A DNA stretch of 64,000 bases from Curvularia sp. ZM96 (GCA_022457065.1 JAJGBQ010000005.1:3844001-3908000); one strand, 5' to 3'; counted from the first letter of the stretch, positions 45,415 through 58,014 are shown. Program-made: numbers and translations. The notes: generated from the letters alone by a model not told the origin.

Positions 45415-45847
45415 ATGTCTTCCCCAGTTCACCAGAAGTACTCTTCTCAATCTCACAAGATCTTTAACAATGATCCTGTCCCAGCTATGCCAGAGGCTCC
45501 TAAGCAGGACAACGAGCGTCGACCATCTGATGCTTCAGTTGGATCTGAAGGTTTCAACGGACGTCGGAGGGTATGCCTGAATGCTCACTTCAGTGTGCGG
45601 TTGTAACTGACAAGTTCCAGTCCTCAGCGGCACAGCGGTTCGGCAACCTAGAAGCTCTCAAGCGTCGTCAGGATGAGGAGAGCATGGCCAGGAGACAATC
45701 ATTCCACGATGCATATGGAAAGCCTGGTATTCTCGGTACCTGGTGGAACAAGTACGTAAACGAGCCTACATCTTCAAGACCGTACTAATCCTTCTCAGCT
45801 TCACGCGCGGACCTCTGCAATCACAACCCAAGAACGGATCCTCATAA
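45415..45847 (+). CDS. Small protein of unknown function with C-terminal WWNNFTRGP motif
   Basis: Three exons: 45415-45570, 45621-45751 and 45799-45847; introns 50 and 47 bp; 111 residues. The protein is hydrophilic and disordered-looking: Ser/Gln-rich start (SSPVHQKYSSQSHKIF), a RRPSDASVGS segment, then a charged helix (RFGNLEALKRRQDEESMARR). The C-terminus is GKPGILGTWWNNFTRGPLQS, in which the Asn-Phe step is created by the second splice. No signal peptide or membrane segment is present. Small fungal proteins with a similar GxxGxxWNxxTxGP tail are, as I recall, seen in conidiation- or stress-linked families, but I cannot assign it. A clean promoter and CAATCACAT-type leader support expression. 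Confidence 0.72.
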
Positions 45848-46413
45848 ATTTGCAGCACACCCACATTACGATACAATTGTCTGTTTAAGTATGGAGTTTA
45901 GGCACCAAGGAGACCATGAAAGCGAACATTGCGCATTGTAGCGTTGTCACATGACAGTTGGTGGTTGTTTGAGGAGCCGGAGAAGGACAAGCCGCATGGG
46001 AAAGCGTATATTCAAGCATGTATTATATCAACAGCGTCTGGTTTCAACGATAATGAACAAATAAGTCTATGGTTAAGATATACAAACATGGTCACGAGAG
46101 GAATGTGGGTTTCGCTGCGAGGGTCAGGCTGGGCCACTGCGGGGGGATCCACCACGTCGCTATTGGCCACTGGCTATTGGCTACTGTGACAGTGACGTTG
46201 TGGCTAGAACACCACTGTGTCCATCAACACATTTGTTGCTTGCTTGTCTCCAAATCTCCATATCCCGCCTATATCGATGCTCTCAGCACAGGCTTCATAG
46301 CCCACATTGCCTAAAGCTCGCGCCCTCAATACGTCCCACTTGCAGCGCCTACACGCAGCACATTTTCCCGCCAGAGTCGCTCCAGCAACCCGTAGACTGT
46401 AGCAAACCAACCG
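45848..46413. other. Intergenic, small-gene 3' flank and USE1 promoter
   Basis: No feature was recognised beyond ordinary flank sequence. Confidence 0.5.
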
Positions 46414-47375
46414 ATGGCTGCCCGATCCCGCTCGCCAGGCTTTGGCGACGTGAACAGCATTAATCTCAACCGCTTGCTCTCGAGGCTAGATCGAATAGTA
46501 TTGGCAGACCCGTCACCAGAGCTGCGAAAGTCCAGTTATGAGCGGGCACGCGTGAGCGCCGTAAGCTGGAGCTTGTGTACCAATGTTGCAACCGTGGCTT
46601 GCTAACGGTTCTCTAGAATATCGAACATGCGCGCACGTTGCTCCTCAATCTCGAGCACTCTGCCTCAACAATACCCTCGAAGTCGAAGAAAGTAGAACTA
46701 CAAACCGATCTACGACAGAAACGCGAGCTCATAAAGGAGCTTAACCAGCGAATATACGAGCTGAACCAACTGGACGATACAGAATCGAATGCGTCTGTCG
46801 ATTCGGACGAAGAGGACGCAGACGAATTCCCTTCATACGCACCGAGAGTAAAGACAGAGGCTGGGCGGGATGTCTCAGGGTCAGGAGGGAACAACGAAGC
46901 ACTCCAGAGTGCGGCACAGGGATTAGCATCGGAGCTGCGACGGAGAGGCAAGCCAGAAGCTGATGCTGAGGGATCTGGGGCACAAGCGGCCTCTGGAAAC
47001 TCTCTTTTCCCCTCCAAACCCACAACGACGACAGGAGAGTCATCGCATGCGCAGACAGAAGCACTCCTATCATACGAACGCAACGAACAGGAAACGCTCA
47101 CGACGAGCCTCCTCGATATGGCGAAGCTGTTGAAGCAACAGTCCATCAATTTCAGCAATACACTCGAGGGTGACAAGAATGTGGTAGACCGCGCACTAGC
47201 CGGACTAGACAAGAACACGCTAAATATGGATGCTGCTAGCAAGAGGATGAGCACATTGCGGAAGATGACCGAGGGCAAGGGCTGGTGGGATCGAATGAAG
47301 CTCTATGGCATGATTGCTGGGCTATGGTTGATCGCATTTTTGATTGTTTTTGTAGGGCCCAAAGTCCGCTTCTAG
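46414..47375 (+). CDS. USE1: ER SNARE Use1
   Basis: Two exons: 46414-46551 and 46617-47375, intron 65 bp with a GCTAAC branch site; 298 residues. The N-terminal part (NLNRLLSRLDRIVL, then NIEHARTLLLNLEHSAS) is helical, and the middle is Asp/Glu-rich. The SNARE-like helix covers LTTSLLDMAKLLKQQ to NTLNMDAASKRMSTL, and the C-terminal membrane anchor is YGMIAGLWLIAFLIVFVG followed by PKVRF. This is the layout of Use1 (p31), the tail-anchored SNARE on the ER that works with Sec20 and Ufe1 in retrograde Golgi-to-ER fusion. The Asp in place of Gln at the centre of the helix (SLLDMA) fits the Use1 group. Confidence 0.87.
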
Positions 47376-47851
47376 GATGGCCCTCCTACTTAGCAACACT
47401 CCCAAGAAGGGCCATGACTTTTCATGTCTGCCAATGTTTCGCGGGCATGAGGGGTCGGCGAAGCGCAATGCTCACTTGGACGTGCCAACATCACTATGGG
47501 CACCACTGACAGCGTGTCACGCATGACCATGGCCCAAAACTTAGTCAACATCCATGCCGCTCTACGTACTTTCTGCCGTACACGTAGCTTATGGGAGCAA
47601 CACGTAGTTTTCCCACTGCAATTGCGCAAGTGCTAGATGCTCCAGTGGTGATCGGGCAACCCGATCTTCACCGCTGAGCCACAGATCTGGACCCTGCGCC
47701 ATGTGCTAGCATTCTGCATGCAGCCGCTTAGCGTCCCCGAGGCCTGGCTTATGTACCTTGATTCCGCCAAGTGCATCGCTCAGGAACAACAATAAATCAA
47801 CATTGATACGTTGCATTCCCTCCAATCTGACATACTCGGTGTCGCAACAAC
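47376..47851. other. Intergenic between USE1 and the Smr gene
   Basis: No gene was recognised; several CACGTA/TACGTG words occur near 47560-47610. The last 100 bp are the Smr gene leader. Confidence 0.45.
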
Positions 47852-48678
47852 ATGGCAGCCATGGAAATGTCCTCTTTGGGCTCGCGCTGTACGTGCCTCT
47901 AACAAGCCTCCACCCCCGTCTCCTCGACACCAGCCACGCCGAGTCGCAACAACACAACTAACATGAACCCCCAGCTCTCAATCACGCTTCTGCCGACACG
48001 GAAGCCGAGTATGACCGCCTCCGTGACCTAGCCCGTCAAGAAGCCGCAAAACGCTCTTCATGTTTTGACCGCGCGCACCAAGCCTACGAGGCCGGCGACG
48101 GCGCCGCCGCCCACGAGCTGTCGCAAGAAGGAAAAAAGCACGCGGAGAAGATGGAGCAGTACAACCGGCAAGCCCGCGACTTTATCTTCCGGGAAAACAA
48201 TGCCGAAGGGCGCGTCGCCAGCGACACAATCGACCTGCACGGTCTCTTCGTCGAAGAAGCAGAGGACGTACTTGAGGAGCGCATCAAAGTCGCCCGCCAG
48301 CAAGGCCAAAGCCATTTGCACGTCATTGTCGGCAAGGGCAACCACAGCCGGAACCACGTGCAGAAGATCAAGCCGCGCGTCGAGCAGGTATGCCGCGAGC
48401 TGGGTCTGCAATACCGCACCGAGGAAAACGAAGGTAGAATCTTTGTTAACCTCCAGGGAGGTAGCGTCGATGAAATGCCGCCGCCTCCCCATGTGGCACC
48501 GAGCCATGGCGGCGGCGGATACCCCGGACAGCAGCATGGCGGTCAACAGCAACATCATGGTGGCCAGCAGCATCATGGACAACAGCAACAGCAGAACCAA
48601 AACGACGAGATCGAGGAAATGGTCAAGAAGGGGCTGCCCAAGTTGCTCAAGATGCTCAAGTGCTGTACCGTCATGTAA
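47852..48678 (+). CDS. DUF1771-Smr domain protein with C-terminal CaaX box
   Basis: Two exons: 47852-47888 and 47975-48678, intron 86 bp with an ACTAAC branch site; 246 residues. DUF1771 covers about residues 20-85 (EAEYDRLRDLARQEAAKR, then HELSQEGKKHAEKM). The Smr domain (about 90-170) has its two signatures, DTIDLHGLFVEEAED and HVIVGKGNHSRN. Smr domains are nucleic-acid-binding modules, some with endonuclease activity, and in yeast DUF1771-Smr proteins are tied to translation quality control. A Gly/His/Gln-rich linker follows. The last residues, KGLPKLLKMLKCCTVM, form a basic amphipathic helix ending in a C-T-V-M CaaX motif with an additional Cys beside it. That suggests farnesylation plus palmitoylation and membrane attachment, which is unusual for the family. 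Confidence 0.88.
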
Positions 48679-49816
48679 GCAGGCCAGGCGTTGTTTGTTT
48701 GTACGACATCTGTCTGTGTATATGTTGCATATACGCGTATATATCCCCGTTTAGTGTGCAGCTCGTCTAGCCTGGTCTCATGTTGGGGGATCATCGTATC
48801 TCATGTTGTATTGTTCATTTAAATTTTCTCGAGACGAAATGAAGGGAAGGGAAGGAAACGGAGAGGTTGTGATACCCAGAATATGTGTTATGCGGGTATG
48901 GATATGTATATGAATTTTGAATAATTTCTTGAATGGTAGAATTACTTATCTACATCGTGCCTGTAAAACCTGGTATGGTGGATAAGAATGGGTGTAGTGT
49001 TTGGTGGTTTTGGAATGAATTGGGGTTGGGAATGAGAGGCTTTTTTTTAAATCATTTCCTCCAAGTGTTGATGGTCTGATAACAAGACTGCTTGTGTAAC
49101 CTGCTTGAATATACAAGTATCTCAAATATTCACTCGAGCTGAACTCCCATTTGTCATGTGCTAAATCAGCTGCGAGCCATGTAGCGTGTCACGAAAAGAT
49201 GAAGAGCCTCTAGGACCTAATACACATAATGCACTCTGCAAAAACACAGACAGACACGGTTTGAAACATGGTTTATATTCTCATCTAGCAACTAAACAAC
49301 TAAAGCCGAGTATGGTTTTCTCCCCCTTTTTCTCGATAAATCATTGGTAAAAAATCAACCCTCCATGTCTGGAAGTGAAAAGGATTGTGAGGAATGAAAG
49401 ATGCTCGATTCTGTGATAGATCCTCTGCTCTTCCGGCCTGCAGCTGGACTTACTCTTGCGTGCATTTTGTCTCAACGCATCACGTGCTTAGGCCGAATCC
49501 AAAGACGCAACGGATCGAAAGCTTGTGTGCGGTTGAGATGCAGTTACATACTAGCAACAGGTTGTCAAGTGTGTGACGGCGCATTGAGCGGAGTAGTCGA
49601 CCCAAGCTGCAGTACGGACTCGACCTAATATCAATATCAGTGCCAACGCACTGGCGGTCGCCTGCTCTGATTCCACCGACAGGGCATGTCCTAGGTCGAA
49701 TGGCCGACGATGAAGCCGGTCTGTTGCTCCATCCGGTGGGAGAGAGGCTCGCAGCCAAGACGTGTCATAGGAGTAGTAGTGGTTTGATATGTTACCACTG
49801 TATCACAGAAGCAAGA
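48679..49816. other. Convergent intergenic region, Smr gene and UPF1
   Basis: AT-rich 3' flank of both genes; includes an alternating-purine/pyrimidine stretch near 48717-48745 (TATATGTTGCATATACGCG). No gene was recognised. Confidence 0.45.
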
Positions 49817-52800
49817 TCAGTCATAGCCGTTGCCGGTGCCAATCTGACTGGCAAAAGCAGTGGATACACTGCGAGCATCATCATCTTCAAAACCACCAAG
49901 TGCACCGCGCAGCCCACGACCAGCACCAAAGCCGGTGCCGACGTTCGGGCCCTGGCGAGTAGATTCAACAAAGCGGTTAAGGCGATCTGACTGGCTGAGT
50001 GAGGTGGGCTTGTTGTAGTCGTTCAAGCTCAGACCAGAAAGACTAATACCACCAGGCGCATCACTACGGGTATCTGTGAGCTCGCTAGCTGCGATGGACT
50101 CACCAGCAACGCTCTGGGGCGCGCCGTTCTTACCCTTGCCGTTGGGACGGCCAGGTAGGGGCCAAGACTCCTGGAAATTGGAGAACATAGGAGGGTAGTT
50201 GGAAGGAACGCCGACACCACCAAGGGCAGAAGAGTGGACAGAAGAAACGTCATCTGGAATGTAACCGACAATGGAGCCGTTATCATTGTACTCTTGGCGA
50301 GGCTTGTTGCCATTGAAGCCTGGCTGACGTCCACCAGAAGTCATAGCGTTGGCGTGCTGGTAGGCCATCTGGTAGCGTTGAGGTCCACGGTAGGTCTGCT
50401 TGGGGCGGCTGAACTGGAGAAGCGATACCTGGAGGTTGGTCAAAGGACCCTCGACGAGGCAGTTGCGTTCCTTGAAATGAAGGAGGAGGTAGTGCCACAA
50501 TGGGTGCTTGGAGAGGACCTTGGGATTTCCAAGAATGACGAGACCATACTTGGCACGCGTAAGGGCAACGTTGAGACGACGGGGATCGCTCAAGAAACCA
50601 ATGCCCTGGTGGTCGTTGGAACGCACGCAAGACAAGATGATGAAGTCTTTCTCACGACCTTGGAAAGCGTCGACAGAGGCAACCTCAACCTCCTTATAGT
50701 TCTCCTTCTTGAAACTGCCAGTTGCCTGCATAGAGCTGACGACGTAGCTGCGCTGGCCTTCATATGGAGTGATGATACCGATATCGCTGGGCTGTACACC
50801 TGCTTTGAAGAAGCGGGTTACGATCTTCTCGACATTCTGGGCTTCGGTACGGTTGAGGTAGGAAGTTCCAGAGGCCGAGATTTCTTCAGCACCAAGGTTG
50901 GACCAGAACATCATAGGACTGTCAACAACAGGCCAGGGGAAGTCGACATCGCGGCGGATGCGCTCTTGCATGGTGACACCGTTCTGGAGAGAGCCTTCAT
51001 AAAACATGTTGGACGGGAACTCGGACAGACAGGGATGCATGCGGTACTGGACTTGAAGTCGGATAGGAGAGCAGCCAAGAATGACGAGACGCTCGAACAA
51101 AGACTGGTTGAGACCGGCTGTGGCAGCCTTCTTGTTCATGATGACGGGTCCGAGTTGCTGATGGTCACCCACCAGTACGACCTGCTTGCATCCAAGAACC
51201 AAGGGAATCATACACTCCGGCTCTGCGGACTGTGTCGATTCATCGATAAGGACGGTACGGAACTTCATCTTGGCTAGGCGAGGATCACCAGCACCAACGC
51301 AAGTACAGCAGATGACGTCGGCTGCATTGAGGATTTCACGCTCGGCTGCACGAGTGAGCTGCTTAAACTTCTTTTCGTCCTGGCTTGAAAGTTCGCCCAC
51401 ATCGTTCTTCAACTGGTTCAGCTTGTTCAGCTCGACGTTGGTATCATTCATGCGGACTTGCTCGTGGAGAGACAAGAAGCCAACAGGAGACTCGACGTCT
51501 TCCCTTGACTTTGCTGTTACACGAACCGTCTTGAGGCCAGTAAGATGAATGCGCTCACACAACTGGTCGACAGCAACATTGGAGGGTGCGCAAACCAAGA
51601 CTTGACTGCCACTGATCTTGCAGAGATGGTAGATGATGGTGGCAGACGTGACAGTCTTTCCAGTACCTGGAGGACCTTGGATCAGGCTGAGCGGCTTCTG
51701 GAGAACACTCTTTACAGCGTTGTTCTGACTGCTGTTGAGCTCTGGAAGACCCGGTACGCTAAACTTGCGGGGAATCGTGACCTTCATAGGGGCTGCCGCA
51801 ACTTCATGACCAAGGAGACGATGGAAGATGTAGCCAGAAACACTCATCTCGTCAATGGCAAACGTCTTCATGGCATGCTGCATGCGGTCGAACGAAGTGG
51901 CTTTCCAGACATAGTCGGCACTGAAGTTATGGGTACACTCAGTGGGGACTGACTTGTGGTCGCCCTTGGTGCGCAGTTCGATGGTGACCTCGTCAGACTG
52001 GTTGTTAGGAATCTTGATGACATATCCTACACCTTCCCAGTGCGGGCGGAGCTCTCCGGTGTAGCGCAGTCGCATCTCGTCACCAACAGCGAGCTTAACG
52101 TCGCCCAGCTCGAGCTTAGGAAGGATAAAGCTGGCCGTGTGCTTGTTGTTCAGGGCCATGTCCCAGCGCACAACGAGGTTATCCTGCGACTGCGACTCCT
52201 TCAGCTTTCGGTCGTAATCGGCCTCGATCTTGACCAGGGGACCAAAGACATTCTGGTACTGGTAGGCGTCGTCGTAGCGGAGCAAGACCTTGGCAATAAC
52301 CTCCTCCTGGCCAGCGCCCTTTTCGAGGTCGGCGATTGTGGCATTCGCATCATCCTTCCATAGCTCTTCAAGCTTTGCAATGGTCTGGGGACTCAGATGG
52401 CGGGCACGCAGCTGTTCCTGGTCGGTTGGGGGAGGGACGAGCCAGGGCAGAAAAGAGCGGTCTTCAATGAGGGGCTGCCAACGCGATGTGTCCCAATTCA
52501 TGTCTTTCTGCGAAGGCATGGCGGCGCATGGCTGGCGGCAGAGTAGAACGACAACCGTATCTGACTTGGCGGGGATGAAACCAAGCAGGAAGACATTCTT
52601 GGTCCCGCAGTTATAACATTCGAGTGTCGTATCGCCGAGCGATGAGGCGGGGTGCAGCTGGACTTCCTTGTGGCGGGCGCGGACAAGATGGTTGATGATG
52701 TGGGACGATGATGAGTTACCACGGGCGCTACAGAACCATTTGCTGCAGGCCAGGCACTTGACGACACTCCCGGCGTTGTGGATGCCACAGTATGCGCCTA

Positions 52801-53139
52801 AATCAGCCAGTCAGTCAACCAATCAGTCCAACAGCACATTCTTGCATCGTGCCCGCCGGTTTCCTACATACATGCATGGGGTGGCAGCTCGACCTCCGCG
52901 TCTTCTGCATCTTCTGCACGCATTGCTGACTGGCCGTTTCTTCCACCCATCGGCACGCTGGCCATGCTCTCCGCATCGTCGTCGTCGTACTCTTCGTCGT
53001 CGTCGGCGCGGCGCCTGCGTGAGAGCCGGCCGCGAGAGAGGTCGCCGTCAAGGATGCCCTCATCTACGTCTCCAGCATTGATGGTGGCCGCCGAGTCGGA
53101 CACCAGGTGGTTGCCCATGTGCGTAAAAGCGCCCTCCAT
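49817..53139 (-). CDS. UPF1: ATP-dependent RNA helicase Upf1 (nonsense-mediated decay)
   Basis: Two exons: 53139-52872 and 52797-49817, intron 74 bp; 1082 residues (yeast 971, human about 1120). Exon 1 encodes an acidic N-terminus with an Arg-rich patch and the first Cys of the CH domain; the splice yields PPHACAYCGIHNAGSVVK. The Cys/His zinc domain continues with ACSKWFCSARGN, HIINHLVRARHKEV and ECYNCGTKNVF (to about residue 165), where Upf2 binds. Helicase superfamily-1 motifs follow: QGPPGTGKT (about 458), DESTQSAEP (about 608), GDHQQLGPV, QYRMHP, VDAFQGREKDF and RLNVALTRAK. The C-tail is Gly/Asn/Ser-rich. It acts in the cytoplasm on terminating ribosomes. A 347-codon antisense frame across the helicase core is a shadow. 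Confidence 0.97.
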
Positions 53140-54240
53140 GATTGTCGTGCGCGCTTGAACGCTCGCTCACCCCCGACTTGGGTGGGAAATTCGTGGGGTC
53201 GAGTGCGAAGTTTCGAGGCAGTGGCTGGTGGCGGTTTTAGTAGTGGCCGGTAGCGGTTGAGGATCTAGGCGTTTCTCCTGCTCACACCATTGCCTGTGGG
53301 GAGAAAAAGCCTGGTGGTTGCGCGTTCGCGTCTGCGTTTGCGCCTGGGTGTGGATGGTTGTGGCGGATAAAGATTGTGTTGAACCCAAGTCAGCGGGGTC
53401 GGAATGTCGGAGCATATTGCACTTGGTGCGTGCGCTCTCCACGGGTTGCTTTCATACTACCAACACCTTAATTGCACCTCAGCAAGTCGAGGACAGAATA
53501 TACAGACAACAACCCACGTCATTCTACGAATTAAAAAACATCTACCATTCATCACGACACTGTCACTACAAGCGACCAATCACCATCCGAAGACCCCACA
53601 CAACGTCATTGCAGCCACTGTAACCATGGCTCCATCCTCATTAGTTCCAGGAAATATTCCCACATAGCACCAGGCAGGCCTGGCCGAATGTTCCCTTGTC
53701 GCTCGTCTATCGATTGCGGAGTTCATGTCCATGGGCCAGGCTAGTTGCAATATACCACTCTCGACAATGTCTTCGGAGCAGGACATAGACATCAAGCTGC
53801 CTTCTGAACAGCATATGCAATCCTTGGTCTGACACAAGACATGTTGGGGTGAGGTGTGTAGATTTTATACGTCCTCTCAACCGTGGAGCTGTTGGGGTTT
53901 CCTCCGACTGAGTCGTAGAACAACTGTAGCTGTTGTTGGCGAGGTTGTGAGGAGTAAGTAAGCGAGCGAGAGTAAGTCAGCCGTTACTTTCGTTTGCTCA
54001 TGGCCCGCTAAAGCCAAAACAGGCCTTCACACTCTATTTCCACGTGGCAGTGAGGGTCCAGCCTTTTACCTAAAGGAGATGACAGTGATAGACATGTGGA
54101 TATACCCATGTTTCATGCTGACCAGTCCCAATACTCGAAGCTACTGAACTCGACACAACTGCCGCGATCGACAGAAGAAAGATCGGTACTCTTACCTTCT
54201 TGACTCATAAAGATCAACTCTTTTACTCATACGGTGGCGC

Positions 54241-54514
54241 ATGTCCTCAGCCTACTTCGTACATTGGCACGTCTTCATTCGTTCGCAATCAAGTCCTCCA
54301 AGCACAGAGACAAGATGTCTCTTGACCTACTAAGTCCACGGTGCTGGCGGCTATTGCGGCGATTGCATCTTCATCGTCAGTAGCTGCCAGCGCTGGTGCC
54401 TGGAGTAAGACTGACAATCACATCAGCTGTGTACTACAAAGAGGCTATGTTTCGATTAGGTCATATCATCACATATTCGATTCATCTGCGGCCACCTCGC
54501 ATGTCGCCTGCTAG
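54241..54514 (+). CDS. Candidate small secreted peptide (about 65 aa)
   Basis: Speculative two-exon model: 54241-54258 (six codons) and 54335-54514, intron 76 bp (GTACAT...CTACTAAG). Exon 2 opens with a run like a signal-peptide core, STVLAAIAAIASSSSVAASA, followed by GAWSKTDNH and two Cys (HISCV and the last residue before the stop). Without splicing, the hydrophobic frame is blocked by a TGA just upstream and has no Met. The alternative is a gene broken by a frameshift just after the ATG at 54315. A GTAAGA at 54412 offers a further donor, so the 3' part could also differ. The family is unknown. Hydrophobic Ala-rich frames do arise by chance, so confidence is low. Confidence 0.22.
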
Positions 54515-57500
54515 CGATGTTCCTATACGTTATCTCCAACACGAACGCCCCGACCATCTGTAATCAGGTAACACCGGTCATATGTTCGTCTGTGCGTGTG
54601 CATTTTCACTACAAACCGGTAAGTCTAGATATCCAGCATTGACACAGATGTGGGGAAGTTCGAGCGGGATAGCTGCGCCTGTCAGGCGACGACGCCGTGC
54701 ATTTAGCATCATGCAGGTAACCGGATTTGCGAGACCCGGAGTTCTCCCTAGAGGACCACGATGCTGACATGCGATCGGCTATCAGTTTTATGCAACCCCC
54801 ACAATTGGCACCACGTTGCTCGGCGTCTGGTTTCATGCAGGTTCGCATGGTCCACCATGCCTCGGCTACCAACTGCAAAACACTTGGTATGTCGCACATG
54901 TCCTTCTCCGCAACTGATACTGGAAGATCGTCAAGGTCATGATGCAATAGACGAATTGTACTGGTGGACCTAGGGTTGGCGTCTAATATAGGAATAGCAC
55001 ATTGCAGCCTCACAATTTACTGTAACAACACCACCCTCTACCACCATGCACCCCCCGCACGAGGCAAGGCAGCCACATTTCCGTCTAGCCTGGAAACTAC
55101 TGCGAGAAGCAATCAAACCGGATACTCAGCTTATGTAGGCAATCACCTCATCCTCTTTACCGATCAAGGTCAGTAGTACGGTTCCGACCCGAGGGCTTCG
55201 AAGCTTCTCGTGCAGCTAAATCCGTTTTCAGCCTCTGCTGCCACGCAGGCGGTAACACGTAGCCATACACGGGTTATTCGGCCCTTTTCTATGTCACGCA
55301 GAATGCCAGACGCAAGGCACAAGACTACTTTGGCACTCCTACTGTATGCACGTTGCGAGATGCCCGGCCTTGGTTCCGAGGAACGTGACTTGCAGCCACC
55401 TTTTCCCATTTGTCTTTGACCGGATCCATGCTGCCGACCTGCACACCCTCTGCTCACTGATGCTGCCTAAATGATGAGCACGAGAACATGAATCTGTATG
55501 CATCTAGCCTTGTTGCGAGCAAGACGGAGAGAGACAGAGAGGGGGTGATTTCATCTTCGAGCTTACCAACACGGCTAATGTCTCCGCCCGCTCACGCACG
55601 CACGCCCGCAGTAACTACGTATTGCGCGCATGCTGTGTAACATATTCCTGCCGAGGAGCTGAGCGGGGCAGTATGCAAGCTGCAAGGCATGGACAAATGT
55701 GATTGTCTCGCTTTAACGTCGGGTGCTGCCGGCCAATGACTCGGTAAATATAGGTCAACCTGCTCCGTAGTAATTGAACGATTGGATGAGACGCCTCGCA
55801 GAATTAGGAATACAAATAAGGCAAGAGTAGTAGGTAAGATGGGGGCGGACGGCGGTGGTGAGAATGGGGGCAAAGCATAGCCGCAATAGACCCGAATTCG
55901 GTTACACGGCAGTATTATGGGCAGGGGCGTTTAGCATAGCCGCAGGATTACATTGGCAGTTCGTTTAGCGCACGCGAGCGGTTTTGTGTGTTTATTTTTG
56001 ACGGTAGACGAGGTGTAGAGAGTTGTTGTTGCGCTCTAGTCACAGACAGTACAATTCGCGCCAAAACAACAAGCTGAATCCCGTCTACTATCCCCCAGTA
56101 CCTACAACCCTCAGCTTAAGAAAAAGGAAAAACTCCACCTAAACAAAAATATCTGAAAAGGGTGCAGTGAACACTGCATATCAGCCTGCCACACCCATGG
56201 GCCTAGAACGCATACATAAAAGGAAGTTCGGAGTTGTAAAACGTCGGGAGGTCCCTTTTCGAGGAATTTTTTCAGAATCCTCCATGTACATTTTACTTAC
56301 CCCCGCGCTTGTCTCCGTGCTGAGAATCTTACCCGCCACCACGCCCGCAGCAGCCCGTGTGTCCGTCCGTCGTTCCCGCTGACACTAGCTCAAGTCAGCG
56401 CGTGCGCGGGACGGGGGTGTGTCTGTGACATGGGGTCCAGATCGCCGCAGGCCTCTTGCTATTTTTTGTTTGTTGCCCTTCCCGCTCCTTTCTGTACGCA
56501 TGTACTCGCCTTTGGGAGGAAAGTTTGAAGGGAAAAAGGGGAGTAGTGGAAAACTCTTCCCCCCTTTTCTTGTGTCTTGGTTACGAGCTTAGTCGAGATC
56601 GCTCCACGTGGTCATTGTATCTAGGGCGGAATTTTTAGTGTTGCTTAGATCTGGGGGATTTGGAAGGGTATAGGCGTGATCTCACGTGTTCGATATTTTT
56701 TCCTTTCTTTTCCATAATCGGGGTAAAATTCTAAATTCTATCTTTACGAAATCAGCAAACACGAGATAGGTAGGGACTTTTCCACCAAACAGAAAGACCG
56801 GAGAAAGAAAAGAAAGGGCAGAGACTGCGCTCTCGGCGTTAACGCAGTCATCTTCCCGCAGTTGCATACGTACGGACAGTTTCTGTTCGTTTCACAGCCT
56901 AGTAGCTACATACTACCTAGCTACGCTACGCTGCGCGTTTTTCTCCAACCTCAGCTCCCCCTCCCCCCCGGAACGCAGCGGAAAACGCACCTCGTACATA
57001 ATCTCTCCATGCATGTTATACGCATGCCTTAACCTCGGCACCACCCGTCCATTTAAAAAAAAAACTCTCCATTTGCGGGTGGGTCATATGCATCACGCAC
57101 ACATATGCCTTAGTTAGCCTACTTACCTACCCTACTAGGGCGTTATGTAAGGCAAGAAGAAAAAGGCGAAAAATGAAGCGAACAACCGAGCGCGCCAGCC
57201 ACTAGAACTACATATGCACTAACCCACTTTTTTTTTTCTCTTCTCGTCCTGTCAGCCTCATGCAGTGCTGCACATGCACGTGTATGTGATAATACTGTAT
57301 GTGTATTAGTGAAGAGGGCGAGTGAGTGAGTGGGGCGGACGGGAAGAAGAGAGAAGGAGAGACAGAGAGAGAAAGGGCGTGGGGGCGTCAGAGCTCGGAG
57401 TATTCACGGAGCGACTAGACAATATCAAACAAGTGGTTGCATGTGTGCCAAAGACGCACGTTTCCGTGTTAAGAAGGAGAAGATCGAGATTGAGATTTTT

Positions 57501-58014
57501 TGCTTGCTGGCTTGTGGGTGAAGTCGATATGCCGTTCCCGAGACTGCGGGATGAGGGTGAGGAAAGGAAAGGGGAAAGTGTAGGCTGTTCTTTCCCTCTC
57601 TAACTCATTTCCCCTCTACTAGATTCAAGGGTGGGTGGAGGTTTTTGCATCGATCGATTGCATGCGTGTTGTATGTATGCGTGATATTTCCCCGCCTTCT
57701 TCGCTTCTGACGTGGTGTCATACGAAATACCTCCAACAAGCGGATGGAAAAAGGCACACAAGACAATCAAACCAGGACGAGGAAGCAGAATGTAGTGTGT
57801 AGAGTAGCGCTGGAATATATTATGTACTTTTTTCCATCCGCCAATGCGCTTTTATTGCAGAAACTTCGTCTGATATCATTTCTATCCTAAAATCCGAGAG
57901 TGTAGTTTTTATTTGTGACTGAGAAAGAGCGGCCCGGCATTAATTCTCCTCCAATGTTTCCTTTCCTTTGCTGGGCCACCTTTTCCGCTTCCAAAATGCT
58001 GATCACCAAACCCC

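Noticed and set aside
50234..51277. 347-codon plus-strand frame inside UPF1
   Set aside because: Antisense to the conserved helicase core; a shadow of the strong codon bias on the other strand, with no recognisable motif.
57320..57380. Purine-rich GAGA tract
   Set aside because: Simple low-complexity DNA of a kind common in fungal intergenic regions; no CRISPR-like spacing or unit structure.
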